NCBI GenBank assembly: GCA_015058875.1
Contig: SVBN01000004.1
Span: forward strand, 1-64,000
Direction: 5' to 3'
DNA from: Erysipelotrichaceae bacterium
GTDB taxonomy: Bacteria; Bacillota_I; Bacilli_A; Erysipelotrichales; Erysipelotrichaceae
DNA: 64,000 bases
Part shown: piece by piece, positions 35,085 through 44,242 of the stretch
Layout: every line of letters begins with the position of its first letter
Numbering within the stretch: the first letter of the stretch is position 1
Notes under the pieces: generated by a model
Seen by the model: only the letters and a program-made list of their open reading frames with translations
What the model was told of the DNA's origin: nothing
The model's database searches: none
Made by a program: the position numbers and the translations under genes

Positions 35085-35123
35085 TAAAAAAAGTATTACC
35101 GTACTGTCATTTCCGGTAATACT
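35085..35123 (-). terminator. Terminator of prs operon
   Basis: Minus-strand AGTATTACCG and CGGTAATACT form a perfect 10-base stem followed by seven Ts, just after the prs stop codon. The rest of 34958-35084 shows nothing notable. Confidence 0.85.
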
Positions 35124-35137
35124 GTATGTGTTCTGCT

Positions 35138-36112
35138 TCAGTCTCCTGTGCGGCCCTCGTATCTGTCATAGACACGGGATACAGATGTGTGGTTCATGAT
35201 CGCATCGATTGTTTCCGCCAGCATATCTGCGATGGAAAGCTGTGTGATCTTTGTGGTCTTTGCCTTCTTTTCTTCGCTCAGAGGAATTGTATCGGAAATA
35301 ACCATTTCCTTGATCACGGAGTTTTCAATCTTATCGATTGCATCTCTGGAGAAGACGCCGTGCGTCACAGCGACATTGACTTCCTTTGCGCCGTGATCCA
35401 TCAGGATCTTGGCAGCTGCGCAAAGTGTTCCGCATGTATCGGCGATGTCATCGATAATGATGCAGACTTTTCCTTCCACATCACCGATGACATTCTGGGC
35501 TTCCACCTCATTGGGTTTCGGACGTCTCTTGTCAACGATTGCGATCGGTGCATCGAGCAGTTCGGCAATTCTTCTTGCCCTGACAACTCCGCCGTGGTCA
35601 GGAGAAACAACAACGACTTCTCCCGGCTTGAAACCTTTCTCTGCATAATAATGTCCAAGCATCGGACCTGCGGCCAGATCATCGATCGGAATATCGAAGA
35701 ATCCCTGGATCTGTGTGGCATGAAGATCACAGACGACAATGCGGTCGGCTCCGGCTACCTGCAGAAGATTTGCGACCAGCTTGGATGTGATCGGCTGGTG
35801 CGCGGCTGCCTTGCGGTCCTGACGCGCATATCCGTAATAAGGAATTACAACGTTGATTTCCTTGGCACTGGCACGCTTGCATGCATCGATGCATACGAGA
35901 ACTTCCATCAGATGTTCCGTAACAGGTGTGCATGTGGACTGGATGATGAAGACGGATCTTCCTCTGACAGTCTCCTGCGGCGTAACCAGAATCTCTCCGT
36001 CCGCAAAATGCTCTACCTTGATTCTCCCCAAAGGCAGGCCGAGCTTTTCCGCTACGGATCTTGCAAGATCGGTGCTTGAAGTTAATGCAAATACGACAGT
36101 TTCCTTTAACAT
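35138..36112 (-). CDS. prs: Ribose-phosphate pyrophosphokinase
   Basis: A 324-residue class I PRPP synthase: YYGYARQDRK (Mg/ATP region), CDLHATQIQGFFDIPIDDL flexible-loop region, and the PRPP loop IIDDIADTCGTLCAAA. It makes PRPP from ribose 5-phosphate and ATP for nucleotide, His and Trp synthesis. ATG at 36112 follows GGGGGAAGGA; the upstream in-frame ATG at 36139 lies before the site. It follows glmU by 48 bases, the usual Firmicutes order. Confidence 0.95.
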   Translation of the reverse strand: MLKETVVFALTSSTDLARSVAEKLGLPLGRIKVEHFADGEILVTPQETVRGRSVFIIQSTCTPVTEHLMEVLVCIDACKRASAKEINVVIPYYGYARQDRKAAAHQPITSKLVANLLQVAGADRIVVCDLHATQIQGFFDIPIDDLAAGPMLGHYYAEKGFKPGEVVVVSPDHGGVVRARRIAELLDAPIAIVDKRRPKPNEVEAQNVIGDVEGKVCIIIDDIADTCGTLCAAAKILMDHGAKEVNVAVTHGVFSRDAIDKIENSVIKEMVISDTIPLSEEKKAKTTKITQLSIADMLAETIDAIMNHTSVSRVYDRYEGRTGD

Positions 36113-36140
36113 AGATGTCCTTCCCCCTATATATAGCACA

Positions 36141-36157
36141 ACAGACCGGAGGTCTGT
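36141..36157 (-). other. Intercistronic hairpin between glmU and prs
   Basis: ACAGACC and GGTCTGT form a perfect 7-base stem with a three-base loop in the 48-base gap. There is no U-tract, so it may set mRNA processing or stability rather than stop transcription. Confidence 0.45.
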
Positions 36158-36160
36158 CGC

Positions 36161-37117
36161 TTACCTCTGTCCGTCGGACGGAACACTGTAAACATTCGGT
36201 CCGACAACTTCACCTGCTTCTATCACAGCATCTCTGAGATAGCTTCCCGGCAGGATGACGGCACCGTCATGAATTTCAGTTTTTCCATACAGATATACAT
36301 TCGGATGAATAATTACATCATGACCGGCAGTTACCTGCGGGCCGATATATGCCGTCCGGGGATCCATAATTGTCACACCGGACTTCATCAGATCCGTGTT
36401 GATTCTCTCCTGCAGATAAGCGGATGCTCTTGCAAGTTCAAGGTTGTCATTGACGCCCTGCACTTCCATGCAGTCTTCCACCTGCACTGCCGCGACACGG
36501 TAGCCGTGACGGATGAAAATCTCCACCAGATCGGTAATATAATATTCCTTCTGCGCATTGTCGTTCTTCAGCTCTTTCAGGCCTTCAAACAGCAGCTCAT
36601 TGCGGAATGCATAGAAACCCATATTGGTTTCCTTCACTGCCCGTTCTTCATCCGTGCAGTCTTTGTATTCGACAATTTTCTGCACGCTGCCGTCCGCATT
36701 GCGGATGACTCTGCCGAATTTATTGTCATAATCCGGAACAGCTGTCATGATTGCCATCTCCGCTGTTTCCAGAGCTTCATATAATCTCGCATAGGTTTCG
36801 GGTCTGACGCACGGGCCGTCGCCGTTGACGACTACGGTCAGTCCTTTATCGCCTTCCAGCTGGCGCGCCTGCATGACCGCATGTCCTGTACCGAGCTGCG
36901 GTTCCTGAACAGCGAATTCACAGGTTCCTTTCAGAGCCGCTTCCACAAGTTCATGCCCGTATCCGACAATGGATACGATCCGATCCGCACCGGCTTTCCT
37001 CAGGTTCTCCACAATCAATCCTGCCATGGGTTCATCAAGAATCTTATGCAGCACTTTCGGAAGGTCCGAATGCATTCTTGTACCCTTGCCGGCTGCCATT
37101 ACTACAGCATTTTTCAT
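36161..37117 (-). CDS. glmU: Short GlmU: UDP-GlcNAc pyrophosphorylase lacking acetyltransferase half
   Basis: A 318-residue protein; full GlmU is about 455. The N-terminal uridylyltransferase is complete: AAGKGTRMHSDLPKVLH (8-24), QLGTGHAV, NGDGP and EGNTP-like region, and NMGFYAF. The left-handed beta helix starts (VTIMDPRTAYIGPQVTAGHD) but ends after about three coils, so the residues for acetyl-CoA binding and glucosamine-1-phosphate acetylation are absent. Only 48 bases separate its stop from prs, so no lost C-terminal fragment exists. ATG at 37117 follows AAGGAGG. Another enzyme must acetylate GlcN-1-P, or this enzyme serves a different sugar phosphate. Confidence 0.85.
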   Translation of the reverse strand: MKNAVVMAAGKGTRMHSDLPKVLHKILDEPMAGLIVENLRKAGADRIVSIVGYGHELVEAALKGTCEFAVQEPQLGTGHAVMQARQLEGDKGLTVVVNGDGPCVRPETYARLYEALETAEMAIMTAVPDYDNKFGRVIRNADGSVQKIVEYKDCTDEERAVKETNMGFYAFRNELLFEGLKELKNDNAQKEYYITDLVEIFIRHGYRVAAVQVEDCMEVQGVNDNLELARASAYLQERINTDLMKSGVTIMDPRTAYIGPQVTAGHDVIIHPNVYLYGKTEIHDGAVILPGSYLRDAVIEAGEVVGPNVYSVPSDGQR

Positions 37118-37201
37118 GAGTCTGCGCCTCCTTGCCATAATCTTATACGAGAATCTTTATTTTTCAATCATTTCTTGATTTGTAACAGATGTAAATACAA
37201 A

Positions 37202-37215
37202 CGTAAACGCTTTCA
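37202..37215. promoter_or_regulatory. cre-like site upstream of glmU
   Basis: Minus-strand TGAAAGCGTTTACG matches 13 of 14 cre consensus positions. It overlaps the ispE stop codon and lies about 85 bases before the glmU start, upstream of a weak promoter (TTGAAA then TAAGAT). CcpA control of glmU-prs is possible. Confidence 0.4.
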
Positions 37216-38052
37216 TTTCAGGATTTTTGTGATTCTGACAAAATAGCCCTTATACTTCATCAGATCGGCTGTTTTCTTCAGCAGCCGCGGGCTTCTGGTA
37301 ATCCCGAATACCGTCGAACCGGAGCCTGACATCAGTGCTCCGTCAAATCCGAGCTCCAGCAGATCTTCCCGGATTTCCCGGATTTCCTTTACCAGATTCA
37401 GGCTGACGGCCTCCAGTGAGTTTCCGAGTGAGGATACAACGCCGTCATAGTCATCATTGATCAGTGCCGTACGCATCGCATCACAGTCCGGATGCACCGG
37501 CTCATACCGGTTCATCTCCGCAAAAGCGGTCCTGGTGGAAACGCCTCTTCTCGGCTTGACCAGCAGGATTTCAAAATCCGTATTGCATGCAAACGGCTCC
37601 AGCTGATCCCCGATTCCGCCGACATAGGCGCACTGATTGAAAATGCAGAACGGCACATCCGCACCGACTTTCTTACCGACCTCAATCAGTTCCTCCCGGC
37701 TCATGGTGATGCCGAGCATCCTGCACATCAGCCGGATTGCGGCAGCCGCATCGGCGCTGCCTCCGGCCAGACCCGCCTGGGTCGGAATGTGCTTCTGAAG
37801 CCGGCAGGCAAACTCTTCTGTAAATCCGTATTTTTCCCGCATCACCCGGATTGCCTTTACGACGGTATTGCGGTCATCCACCGGAAGGAAGGAACGGTTC
37901 ACTTCAAAGGTTGTCTCTTCCGCCGGCGTCATGTCCAGCACATCATAGAAGTCTACCGGAGCCATAATCATTTTCAGTTCGTGATATCCGTCTTCCCGTT
38001 CTCCGACAACATCCAGGCAGAGATTGATTTTCGCATACGCCCGCTCTTTCAT
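37213..38052 (-). CDS. ispE: 4-diphosphocytidyl-2-C-methyl-D-erythritol kinase
   Basis: A 279-residue GHMP kinase of the MEP isoprenoid pathway, with the N-terminal AYAKINLCLDV and the ATP loop PTQAGLAGGSADAAAAI (about 90-106), plus GALMSGSGSTVFGI near the C-terminus. It phosphorylates CDP-ME. The ATG overlaps the rsmA stop by four bases. Presence of ispE implies the non-mevalonate route to isoprenoids. Confidence 0.95.
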   Translation of the reverse strand: MKERAYAKINLCLDVVGEREDGYHELKMIMAPVDFYDVLDMTPAEETTFEVNRSFLPVDDRNTVVKAIRVMREKYGFTEEFACRLQKHIPTQAGLAGGSADAAAAIRLMCRMLGITMSREELIEVGKKVGADVPFCIFNQCAYVGGIGDQLEPFACNTDFEILLVKPRRGVSTRTAFAEMNRYEPVHPDCDAMRTALINDDYDGVVSSLGNSLEAVSLNLVKEIREIREDLLELGFDGALMSGSGSTVFGITRSPRLLKKTADLMKYKGYFVRITKILK

Positions 38053-38900
38053 TTCTGTTTCCTCCAGACTTCATATAAAGCAATGAACTGCTGTGCATCC
38101 ATATTCTGCGCCCGCACACCCGGATCAATACCCGCTTCCTCCAGGATTGCCGCAATATCTTCATTCTCCGTAAAGTATGATTTCAGATTGTTGTACAGCG
38201 TCTTCCTTCTCTGCACAAAGCATCCCCGCACAAACGCAAAGAATTCTGATGTCTGTGCCGCGGGGATCAGTTCCCTGCGGTGAAACTGTATCACCGCACT
38301 GTCCACATTGGGAGCCGGTGAGAAACAGGTCCTCGGCACATTGAACAGCTTTTTCACTTCATACAGCAGGGAAGCTTCCACGCTCAGCGCACCGTATTCT
38401 TTGTTTCCCGGTCCTGCCGCAAACCGTTCGGCCACTTCCTTCTGCACCATGACGGTGATCCACTCAATTGTTTCCGGACATTCAAACAGCCGGAACAATA
38501 CCGGCGTTGTGATATAGTACGGCAGGTTTGCACACAGGCTGACAGTTCCGTATTTCTCCTTCAGTTCTTTTACAGACGCCGCAAGATCGGCCTCAAGGAT
38601 ATCCTGCAGGATGATTTCAACATTGTCATATGCAGAAAGCGTATCCGCCAGCACCGGCAGAAGACGTTCATCCACCTCATAGCTTCTGACATGGCGCGAG
38701 CGGAGTGCCAGCTGCTCGCTCAGACTTCCGATGCCCGGACCGACTTCGATCACCGCGCCTTCGCAGTGTGCGTTCTCCGCAATTCTCGATACAACGGAAA
38801 CATCAATCAGAAAATTCTGCCCGAAACCTTTTTTGGCGCGCAGTCCGTACTGATTCAGGATTTCACCGGTTCTGGACGGTGCCGCAATCGGTTTGTTCAT
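38049..38900 (-). CDS. rsmA: 16S rRNA dimethyladenosine transferase
   Basis: A 283-residue KsgA/RsmA methyltransferase that dimethylates A1518 and A1519 of 16S rRNA. FGQNFLID at the N-terminus, SAM loop EVGPGIGSLSEQL and catalytic NLPYYITTPVLF are visible. Overlaps rnmV and ispE by four bases on each side, part of the mnmE-to-prs cluster. Confidence 0.96.
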   Translation of the reverse strand: MNKPIAAPSRTGEILNQYGLRAKKGFGQNFLIDVSVVSRIAENAHCEGAVIEVGPGIGSLSEQLALRSRHVRSYEVDERLLPVLADTLSAYDNVEIILQDILEADLAASVKELKEKYGTVSLCANLPYYITTPVLFRLFECPETIEWITVMVQKEVAERFAAGPGNKEYGALSVEASLLYEVKKLFNVPRTCFSPAPNVDSAVIQFHRRELIPAAQTSEFFAFVRGCFVQRRKTLYNNLKSYFTENEDIAAILEEAGIDPGVRAQNMDAQQFIALYEVWRKQK

Positions 38901-39427
38901 TCCAATTCCTTTCTGATCTGTTCCTTAGTTATGCCGAGATGGTTCAGTCTCTGCCGCATGGTCTTGGCGCTGCCGTATCCGAGATGAAAGATTCTTCCGA
39001 TCTTTTCCCGGTTGGCCTGCGCCTGATCGCAGCCGGAAAGACCGAGTTCCACCATATCCGATGAAGTCAGTCCTCCTTCCGGTTCTTCCCTGTATGTCAC
39101 AAGGTGCCGAAGTGCTTCCTCCAGCACGGCTTTTGAAGCGTGTTCCACGCCGACCTTTTTTGCGGTGCGGGCATCATGCTTATCGACAAAAGCATTCCTG
39201 CATCCCGGAACCGCCTGATTGACGGCATTGCGGATCATGTTTCCCGGCGCATCCGGATCGGTGAACACAATGACGCCGGTCTGCTGTGCCGCCGCCCTGA
39301 TCTGTGCAATCACTTCTTCCCCGAGGGATGTCCCCCCGGTTTCTATCGTCCGGCAGTCAAAATACTTCTTCAGATTCTCAGTATCATGTCTGCCTTCCAC
39401 GACGATCACTTCCGTAATCCGCTTCAT
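38897..39427 (-). CDS. rnmV: Ribonuclease M5
   Basis: A 176-residue TOPRIM nuclease that matures 5S rRNA in Firmicutes. Motifs IVVEGRHD (Glu) at about 8-15 and VFTDPDAPGNMIR (Asp-x-Asp) at about 54-66. Order tatD-rnmV-rsmA with four-base overlaps is diagnostic for the family. Confidence 0.94.
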   Translation of the reverse strand: MKRITEVIVVEGRHDTENLKKYFDCRTIETGGTSLGEEVIAQIRAAAQQTGVIVFTDPDAPGNMIRNAVNQAVPGCRNAFVDKHDARTAKKVGVEHASKAVLEEALRHLVTYREEPEGGLTSSDMVELGLSGCDQAQANREKIGRIFHLGYGSAKTMRQRLNHLGITKEQIRKELE

Positions 39428-40194
39428 TTTACTTCCTCATGAAGAAGACGGTCATAGTTCTCTGCTATGATATCCGCCATTTCCTCTTTGCTTTTTCCGC
39501 ATACATCCGCAATGACCTTCACGATATGCGGTATGTTGGACGGCTCATTCCTTCTTCCCCTGACCGGCTCCGGAGACATATACGGACAGTCGGTTTCGGA
39601 AAGCAGATATTTTGTATCAACTGCCGCGGCTGCCTCTTTGGAATGCCGGGAATTCTTAAAGGTGATTGCCCCGCCGAAGGCCAGGTAATATCCGAGCTTT
39701 GTAAACTCCTGCGCCATTTCCGCGCTGCCCGCAAAGCAGTGCATGACGCCGGGGATCCGGTGTTCCTTCATAATGTCATAGGTGTCCTGCATCGCATCAC
39801 GGGAGTGGACAAGAATCTGCTTGCGCACCTGTCTTGCGGCTTCGATCTGCCGGATGAACAGTTCCTGCTGGACTTCCTTATTGTCTTTGACCCAGTGATA
39901 ATCCAGTCCGATCTCACCGACGCAGCTGATCAGCGGATCCTGTATGATTTCAAGAAACCTGTCCCATCTGCTTTCCCACCGGTCTGCGTCCTCGGGATGA
40001 ATCCCGTAGGCGCACTGAAAGCGGAACGGATCCCTGCGGACCAGTTCCAGTGCCGGTTCAATTTCCTTTTCTTCGGTGCACATGATCATGATGCGCTTTA
40101 CATCCGCCTGATCCGCCCTTTCGAGCACAGCGTCAAAGTCCTCTCCGAATTCTTCCGAAATGATATGTGCATGTGAATCAAGATAATATGTCAT
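39424..40194 (-). CDS. tatD: TatD-family metal-dependent deoxyribonuclease
   Basis: A 256-residue TIM-barrel hydrolase: LDSHAHII (metal His pair, residues 4-11), CVGEIGLDYHW (Glu/Asp), VHSRDAM, GVMHCFAGS and LLSETDCPYMSPEPVRGRRN. It has DNase/3'-5' exonuclease activity in related proteins. The ATG at 40194 lies four bases after the mnmE stop, with GTGAG before it; the longer in-frame start lies inside mnmE and is not used. Confidence 0.92.
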   Translation of the reverse strand: MTYYLDSHAHIISEEFGEDFDAVLERADQADVKRIMIMCTEEKEIEPALELVRRDPFRFQCAYGIHPEDADRWESRWDRFLEIIQDPLISCVGEIGLDYHWVKDNKEVQQELFIRQIEAARQVRKQILVHSRDAMQDTYDIMKEHRIPGVMHCFAGSAEMAQEFTKLGYYLAFGGAITFKNSRHSKEAAAAVDTKYLLSETDCPYMSPEPVRGRRNEPSNIPHIVKVIADVCGKSKEEMADIIAENYDRLLHEEVK

Positions 40195-40198
40195 AGTC

Positions 40199-41518
40199 TC
40201 ACTTTCCCAGACAGAAGCGGCTGAATATCTCATCCAGCAGGCCGTCCCTTGTCGCTTCTCCGGTAATTTCCTTTAATGCATCCCATGATGCCTGCAGGTC
40301 GATCGTTACAAGATCCGTTTCCATTCCGGCTTCCATCGCCTGCACTGCATCTTTCATATGCTGTCTTGCCTGCATTGCAAGACCGATCTGTCTTTCGTTG
40401 TTCAGCGTATCCTGATACGCCGCCTGAATCCCGTTCGCATATTTTTCCTGCAGTGCCTGCTTCAGAGCATCCAGATCATTTTCACGTGCGGATACAGCGA
40501 TTGTATCCGGTATTTCCGCACGGTCCTTCTTATTATATATAACAATGCGTTCCCTGTTTTCCGTCATGGCCAGCAGCTGCCGGTCTTCCTCATCCAGTTC
40601 CCTTGAAGCATCCAGCACAACAATCACCAGCTCCGCTTTTTCCAGCGCCTTCAGCGACCGTTCAATTCCCATCTGTTCGATCCGGTCATCGGAATCACGG
40701 ATGCCGGCCGTATCAATCAGATTCAATGTCAGATCACCGATCCTTACAGTTCCTTCCACCAGATCCCTTGTAGTTCCGGCGATCTCCGTCACAATCGCCT
40801 TGTCTTCTTCCAGCAATGCATTCAGAAGAGAGGATTTTCCGACATTCGGTTTTCCGACAATGACCGTATCAATGCCGGTCCGCACGGATACTGCTTTCGA
40901 GGCTGTATCGATCAGCTCATCCATCTGTGAGATCCACCTCTTTGCGAGCGGCAGGATCTGCTCATCCCTGAGCACCTCGACATCGTCGTATTCCGGATAA
41001 TCAATATTCACTTCGATCTGGGCAATGATCTGGACCAGTTCTTCAATCAGCGGATCCAGAATCTTTTTCACACTGCCGCCGAGAGAATGTACGGCGCTTC
41101 TGGCGTTCATGTCATCCCGGGCATGGATCAGATCCGCCACGCCTTCCGCCTGGGCAAGGTCCATCTTGCCGTTCAGGAAGGCACGCTCGGTGAATTCTCC
41201 CCTTCTTGCCATGCGGGCTCCCGCACCGAGCACAAGACTGAGGATCTTCCGGGTGATATAGATACCGCCGTGGCAGCTGATTTCAATGCTGTCTTCGCCG
41301 GTATAGGAATGCGGGGCACGGAACATACTGATGAGGACCTCATCCACAATGCCCTTTTCATCCATGACATAGGCATGCCGGATCCGGTATCCCTTCATGT
41401 CATTGATCTTCCGGTCCAGGATCTTTTCCGTGACCGGTATGGCTTCATCACCGCTGATGCGGATAATGGAGATCGCACCCTCTCCCTGTACTGTTGAAAT
41501 CGCCGCTATTGTGTCCAT
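40199..41518 (-). CDS. mnmE: tRNA modification GTPase
   Basis: A 439-residue MnmE/TrmE that with MnmG installs the 5-carboxymethylaminomethyl group on wobble U34. N-terminal folate-binding domain (DTIAAISTVQGEGAISIIR), G domain with GKPNVGKSSLLNAL, TTRD and NKKD, and the C-terminal CLGK box. ATG at 41518 follows GGAGGC. It heads the mnmE-tatD-rnmV-rsmA-ispE run. Confidence 0.96.
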   Translation of the reverse strand: MDTIAAISTVQGEGAISIIRISGDEAIPVTEKILDRKINDMKGYRIRHAYVMDEKGIVDEVLISMFRAPHSYTGEDSIEISCHGGIYITRKILSLVLGAGARMARRGEFTERAFLNGKMDLAQAEGVADLIHARDDMNARSAVHSLGGSVKKILDPLIEELVQIIAQIEVNIDYPEYDDVEVLRDEQILPLAKRWISQMDELIDTASKAVSVRTGIDTVIVGKPNVGKSSLLNALLEEDKAIVTEIAGTTRDLVEGTVRIGDLTLNLIDTAGIRDSDDRIEQMGIERSLKALEKAELVIVVLDASRELDEEDRQLLAMTENRERIVIYNKKDRAEIPDTIAVSARENDLDALKQALQEKYANGIQAAYQDTLNNERQIGLAMQARQHMKDAVQAMEAGMETDLVTIDLQASWDALKEITGEATRDGLLDEIFSRFCLGK

Positions 41519-41574
41519 ACACTGCCTCCGGCAACATCTTATCATATTCATTTCCGGTTTTTCAGAATTCGGGA

Positions 41575-41586
41575 TATACTTCTTGT
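41575..41586 (+). promoter_or_regulatory. -10 box six bases before ATG (leaderless helicase mRNA)
   Basis: TATACT (41575-41580) ends six bases before the helicase ATG and no Shine-Dalgarno is present. If used, transcription starts at or next to the A of the ATG. The -35 region is weak. Confidence 0.45.
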
Positions 41587-42930
41587 ATGTTTGCAAATCT
41601 CAGAAAATCACTGCAGGCGATCCTGGAAGTCAGCGGTTTTTCCGAACCGACGGAGGTGCAGCAGAAAACCGTTCCTCTGTTTCTTGCCGGAAACGATCTG
41701 TATGTACAGGCATCCACCGGCGCCGGGAAAACCCTTTCTTACCTGATCCCGCTGCTCAATATGATCGAACCGATGGAGCACAGAACAAGAGCCCTGATTA
41801 TTGCGCCGACCAGGGAACTGGCGGTACAGATTGAAAAGACCGCATCGGAGTTTGCCGGTTACATGAAGCTGCATACGGTGTGTCTTGTCGGCGGACTTCT
41901 GCCCGAGCGGCAGATCAGTCTTCTGAAGCATCATCCGGAGATTGTCATCGGTACTGCCGGCAGGATACTCGATATGATTGCACAGGGTTATCTGAAAACG
42001 GAAGGTCTTCAGTATCTGGTGCTGGATGAAGCGGATATGTTACTGGGACTGGGACAGCGAAAGGAACTCATGCAGATCATGGATCAGCTGCCTCCGGTAC
42101 AGACCGCAATGTTCTCTGCCACAATGAATGACTCGCTGACCGCTTTATTTCCCGGGAAATATGAGACTGTCATTATCAATGATGCTGCCGTGCAGATTCA
42201 TACCAGACAGTTTTATCTCATCACCGATGACCCGTTCCGTACATTCCGTGAACAGTTCATCAGTGATCTGCCCTGCAGCACCATGGTATTTGTGCCACAT
42301 ATCTCCGAATGCAGGAATTATGTCGCCGCAATCCACCGGGAAGGCTGTTCCGCGGAAGCTGTCCACAGCAATCTTCAGCAGAAGAAGAGAATGCAGATCA
42401 TCCGCAGATTCAATGACGGTGAAATCAGTTACCTTGTTACGACCGACGCCTGTGCCAGAGGCCTGGACATCGAAGGCGTCGGAACCGTGATTCATGTCGG
42501 ACTTCCGTATGACGAAGAGACTTATATCCACCGCTGCGGCCGGGCTGCCCATCAGGGCGGAAACGGAAATTCCTGCCTGATCATTTCCCAATCGGAAGCG
42601 GAGACGGAACTGGGGAAAAAGCTGATTTCCGGCTGCACGGAACTGACGGAAGATACCGATGTTCCGGATGTAATCCTGGAACCGATGGTTCGGCCGGATA
42701 TCCGGTTATACCGTACCTGGCGGATTCAGTGCGGGACCGATCAGAAGATCCGGAAAAAGGATGTGGCCGGCGCGCTGAGTGCACTGATGCCGTTTGAGAC
42801 AATCGGAACGATTACGATACTGGATCACTATACCGAAGTGACCGTCAATTCTTTGGACACACTGCCTCCTCAGATCAAAATCAAGGGAAAACTCCGCACT
42901 GTCAGAGAATATGATGATCTGCCTTTCTAA
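41587..42930 (+). CDS. DEAD-box RNA helicase
   Basis: A 447-residue helicase. Motifs: Q-motif region PTEVQQKTVP (21-30), ASTGAGKT (42-49), PTRELA, TAGR, DEAD, SAT, and IHRCGRAAHQ, in which the last Arg of the HRxGRxxR motif is His. The C-terminal about 60 residues form a basic tail. It remodels RNA or RNP using ATP. Start chosen at 41587 because longer frames have no site and would cross the mnmE promoter; there is no Shine-Dalgarno. Confidence 0.9.
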   Translation: MFANLRKSLQAILEVSGFSEPTEVQQKTVPLFLAGNDLYVQASTGAGKTLSYLIPLLNMIEPMEHRTRALIIAPTRELAVQIEKTASEFAGYMKLHTVCLVGGLLPERQISLLKHHPEIVIGTAGRILDMIAQGYLKTEGLQYLVLDEADMLLGLGQRKELMQIMDQLPPVQTAMFSATMNDSLTALFPGKYETVIINDAAVQIHTRQFYLITDDPFRTFREQFISDLPCSTMVFVPHISECRNYVAAIHREGCSAEAVHSNLQQKKRMQIIRRFNDGEISYLVTTDACARGLDIEGVGTVIHVGLPYDEETYIHRCGRAAHQGGNGNSCLIISQSEAETELGKKLISGCTELTEDTDVPDVILEPMVRPDIRLYRTWRIQCGTDQKIRKKDVAGALSALMPFETIGTITILDHYTEVTVNSLDTLPPQIKIKGKLRTVREYDDLPF

Positions 42931-42996
42931 TCAGAGAAAAAATAGTGTAATATTGTTAAGGATAGAATTAACCTATCCGGGAAAAGAGGAAATCAT

Positions 42997-44187
42997 ATGG
43001 AACGTTTAACCGGTACAGTCTCAAGAGGAATCCGCTGCCCGATCATCAGAGAAGGTGATAATCTTCCGAAAATCGTATGTGACAGCGTTCTGGCTGCTGC
43101 ACAGAATGACGGATTTGAACTCCGTGACAGAGATGTCGTCGCAATTACCGAATCCGTAGTTGCAAGAGCTCAGGGCAATTATGCCGATATTACCGCAATC
43201 GCAGATGATGTACGTGCAAAGACAGGCGGTGAAACCGTCGGCGTCATCTTCCCGATTCTTTCCCGCAACCGTTTCGCCATCTGCCTCAGAGGCATCGCTC
43301 TGGGCGTGAAGAAGGTTGTGCTCATGCTGTCGTATCCGTCTGACGAAGTAGGAAATGAACTTGTTTCCCTCGACCAGCTGGATGAAGCCGGTATCGATCC
43401 GTATACAGATGTTCTCTCACTGGAACAGTATCGTGAAAAGTTCGGAGAAAACAGACATCCGTTCACCGGTGTCGACTATGTCTCCTATTATGAATACCTG
43501 ATCAAGGACGCCGGTGCGGATGTTGAAATCATCTTCGCAAACCGTCCTCAGGCAATTCTGGATTACACGGATACAGTAATCACCTGTGACATTCATACAC
43601 GCAGAAGATCCAAGAGACTGCTTAAGGAAGCAGGCGCAAGAATCGTACTCGGAATGGATGACATTCTGAACACACCGGTCAACGGCAGCGGATACAATGA
43701 GAACTACGGTCTGCTGGGATCCAACAAGGCAACCGAAGACAAGGTCAAGCTCTTCCCGAGAAACGGCCAGACATTCGTTGAGCGTACACAGAAACTGCTT
43801 GAAGAAGCAACCGGAAAGCACATTGAAGTCATGATCTACGGTGACGGTGCATTCAAGGATCCTCAGGGAAAGATCTGGGAACTCGCAGATCCGGTCGTCT
43901 CCCCTGCACATACCGAAGGTCTCAGGGGAACACCGAACGAACTGAAGCTGAAGTACCTGGCGGACAATGACTACAGCAATCTGTCCGGAGAAGAACTCAA
44001 AGCTGCTATTTCCGAACGTATCCGTGAAAAGGATGCAAACCTGAAAGGCAAGATGGCTTCCGAAGGCACGACCCCGAGACAGCTGACCGACCTGATCGGA
44101 TCCCTCTGCGATCTGACCAGCGGCTCCGGCGACAAGGGAACACCGGTTGTACTTGTTCAGGGATATTTCGACAACTATACCAACTGA
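42997..44187 (+). CDS. CofE-like F420-0:L-glutamate ligase family protein
   Basis: A 396-residue protein of the coenzyme F420-0:gamma-glutamyl ligase family, with an extended C-terminus: DVVAITESVVARAQGN and RGIALGVKKVV (early), VNGSGYNENYGLLGSN (middle) and GDGAFKDPQGKIWELADP. In F420 makers the ligase adds glutamate to F420-0 with GTP; no other F420 gene is in the window and such proteins are common in organisms without F420, so the substrate here is unknown. AGAGGAAA precedes the ATG. Monocistronic with a terminator after it. Confidence 0.8.
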   Translation: MERLTGTVSRGIRCPIIREGDNLPKIVCDSVLAAAQNDGFELRDRDVVAITESVVARAQGNYADITAIADDVRAKTGGETVGVIFPILSRNRFAICLRGIALGVKKVVLMLSYPSDEVGNELVSLDQLDEAGIDPYTDVLSLEQYREKFGENRHPFTGVDYVSYYEYLIKDAGADVEIIFANRPQAILDYTDTVITCDIHTRRRSKRLLKEAGARIVLGMDDILNTPVNGSGYNENYGLLGSNKATEDKVKLFPRNGQTFVERTQKLLEEATGKHIEVMIYGDGAFKDPQGKIWELADPVVSPAHTEGLRGTPNELKLKYLADNDYSNLSGEELKAAISERIREKDANLKGKMASEGTTPRQLTDLIGSLCDLTSGSGDKGTPVVLVQGYFDNYTN

Positions 44188-44196
44188 TATGACTGC

Positions 44197-44228
44197 GCAG
44201 ATCCGGAAGGGTCTGCTTTTTTTTGTCT
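44197..44228 (+). terminator. Terminator of CofE-like gene
   Basis: GCAGATCC and GGGTCTGC pair around GGAA and are followed by eight Ts. Confidence 0.85.
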
Positions 44229-44242
44229 CCTCCGGATTCATG

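Noticed and set aside
41494-41586. Longer DEAD-box helicase start
   Set aside because: It would overlap mnmE on the other strand and cross the promoter region, with no ribosome site.
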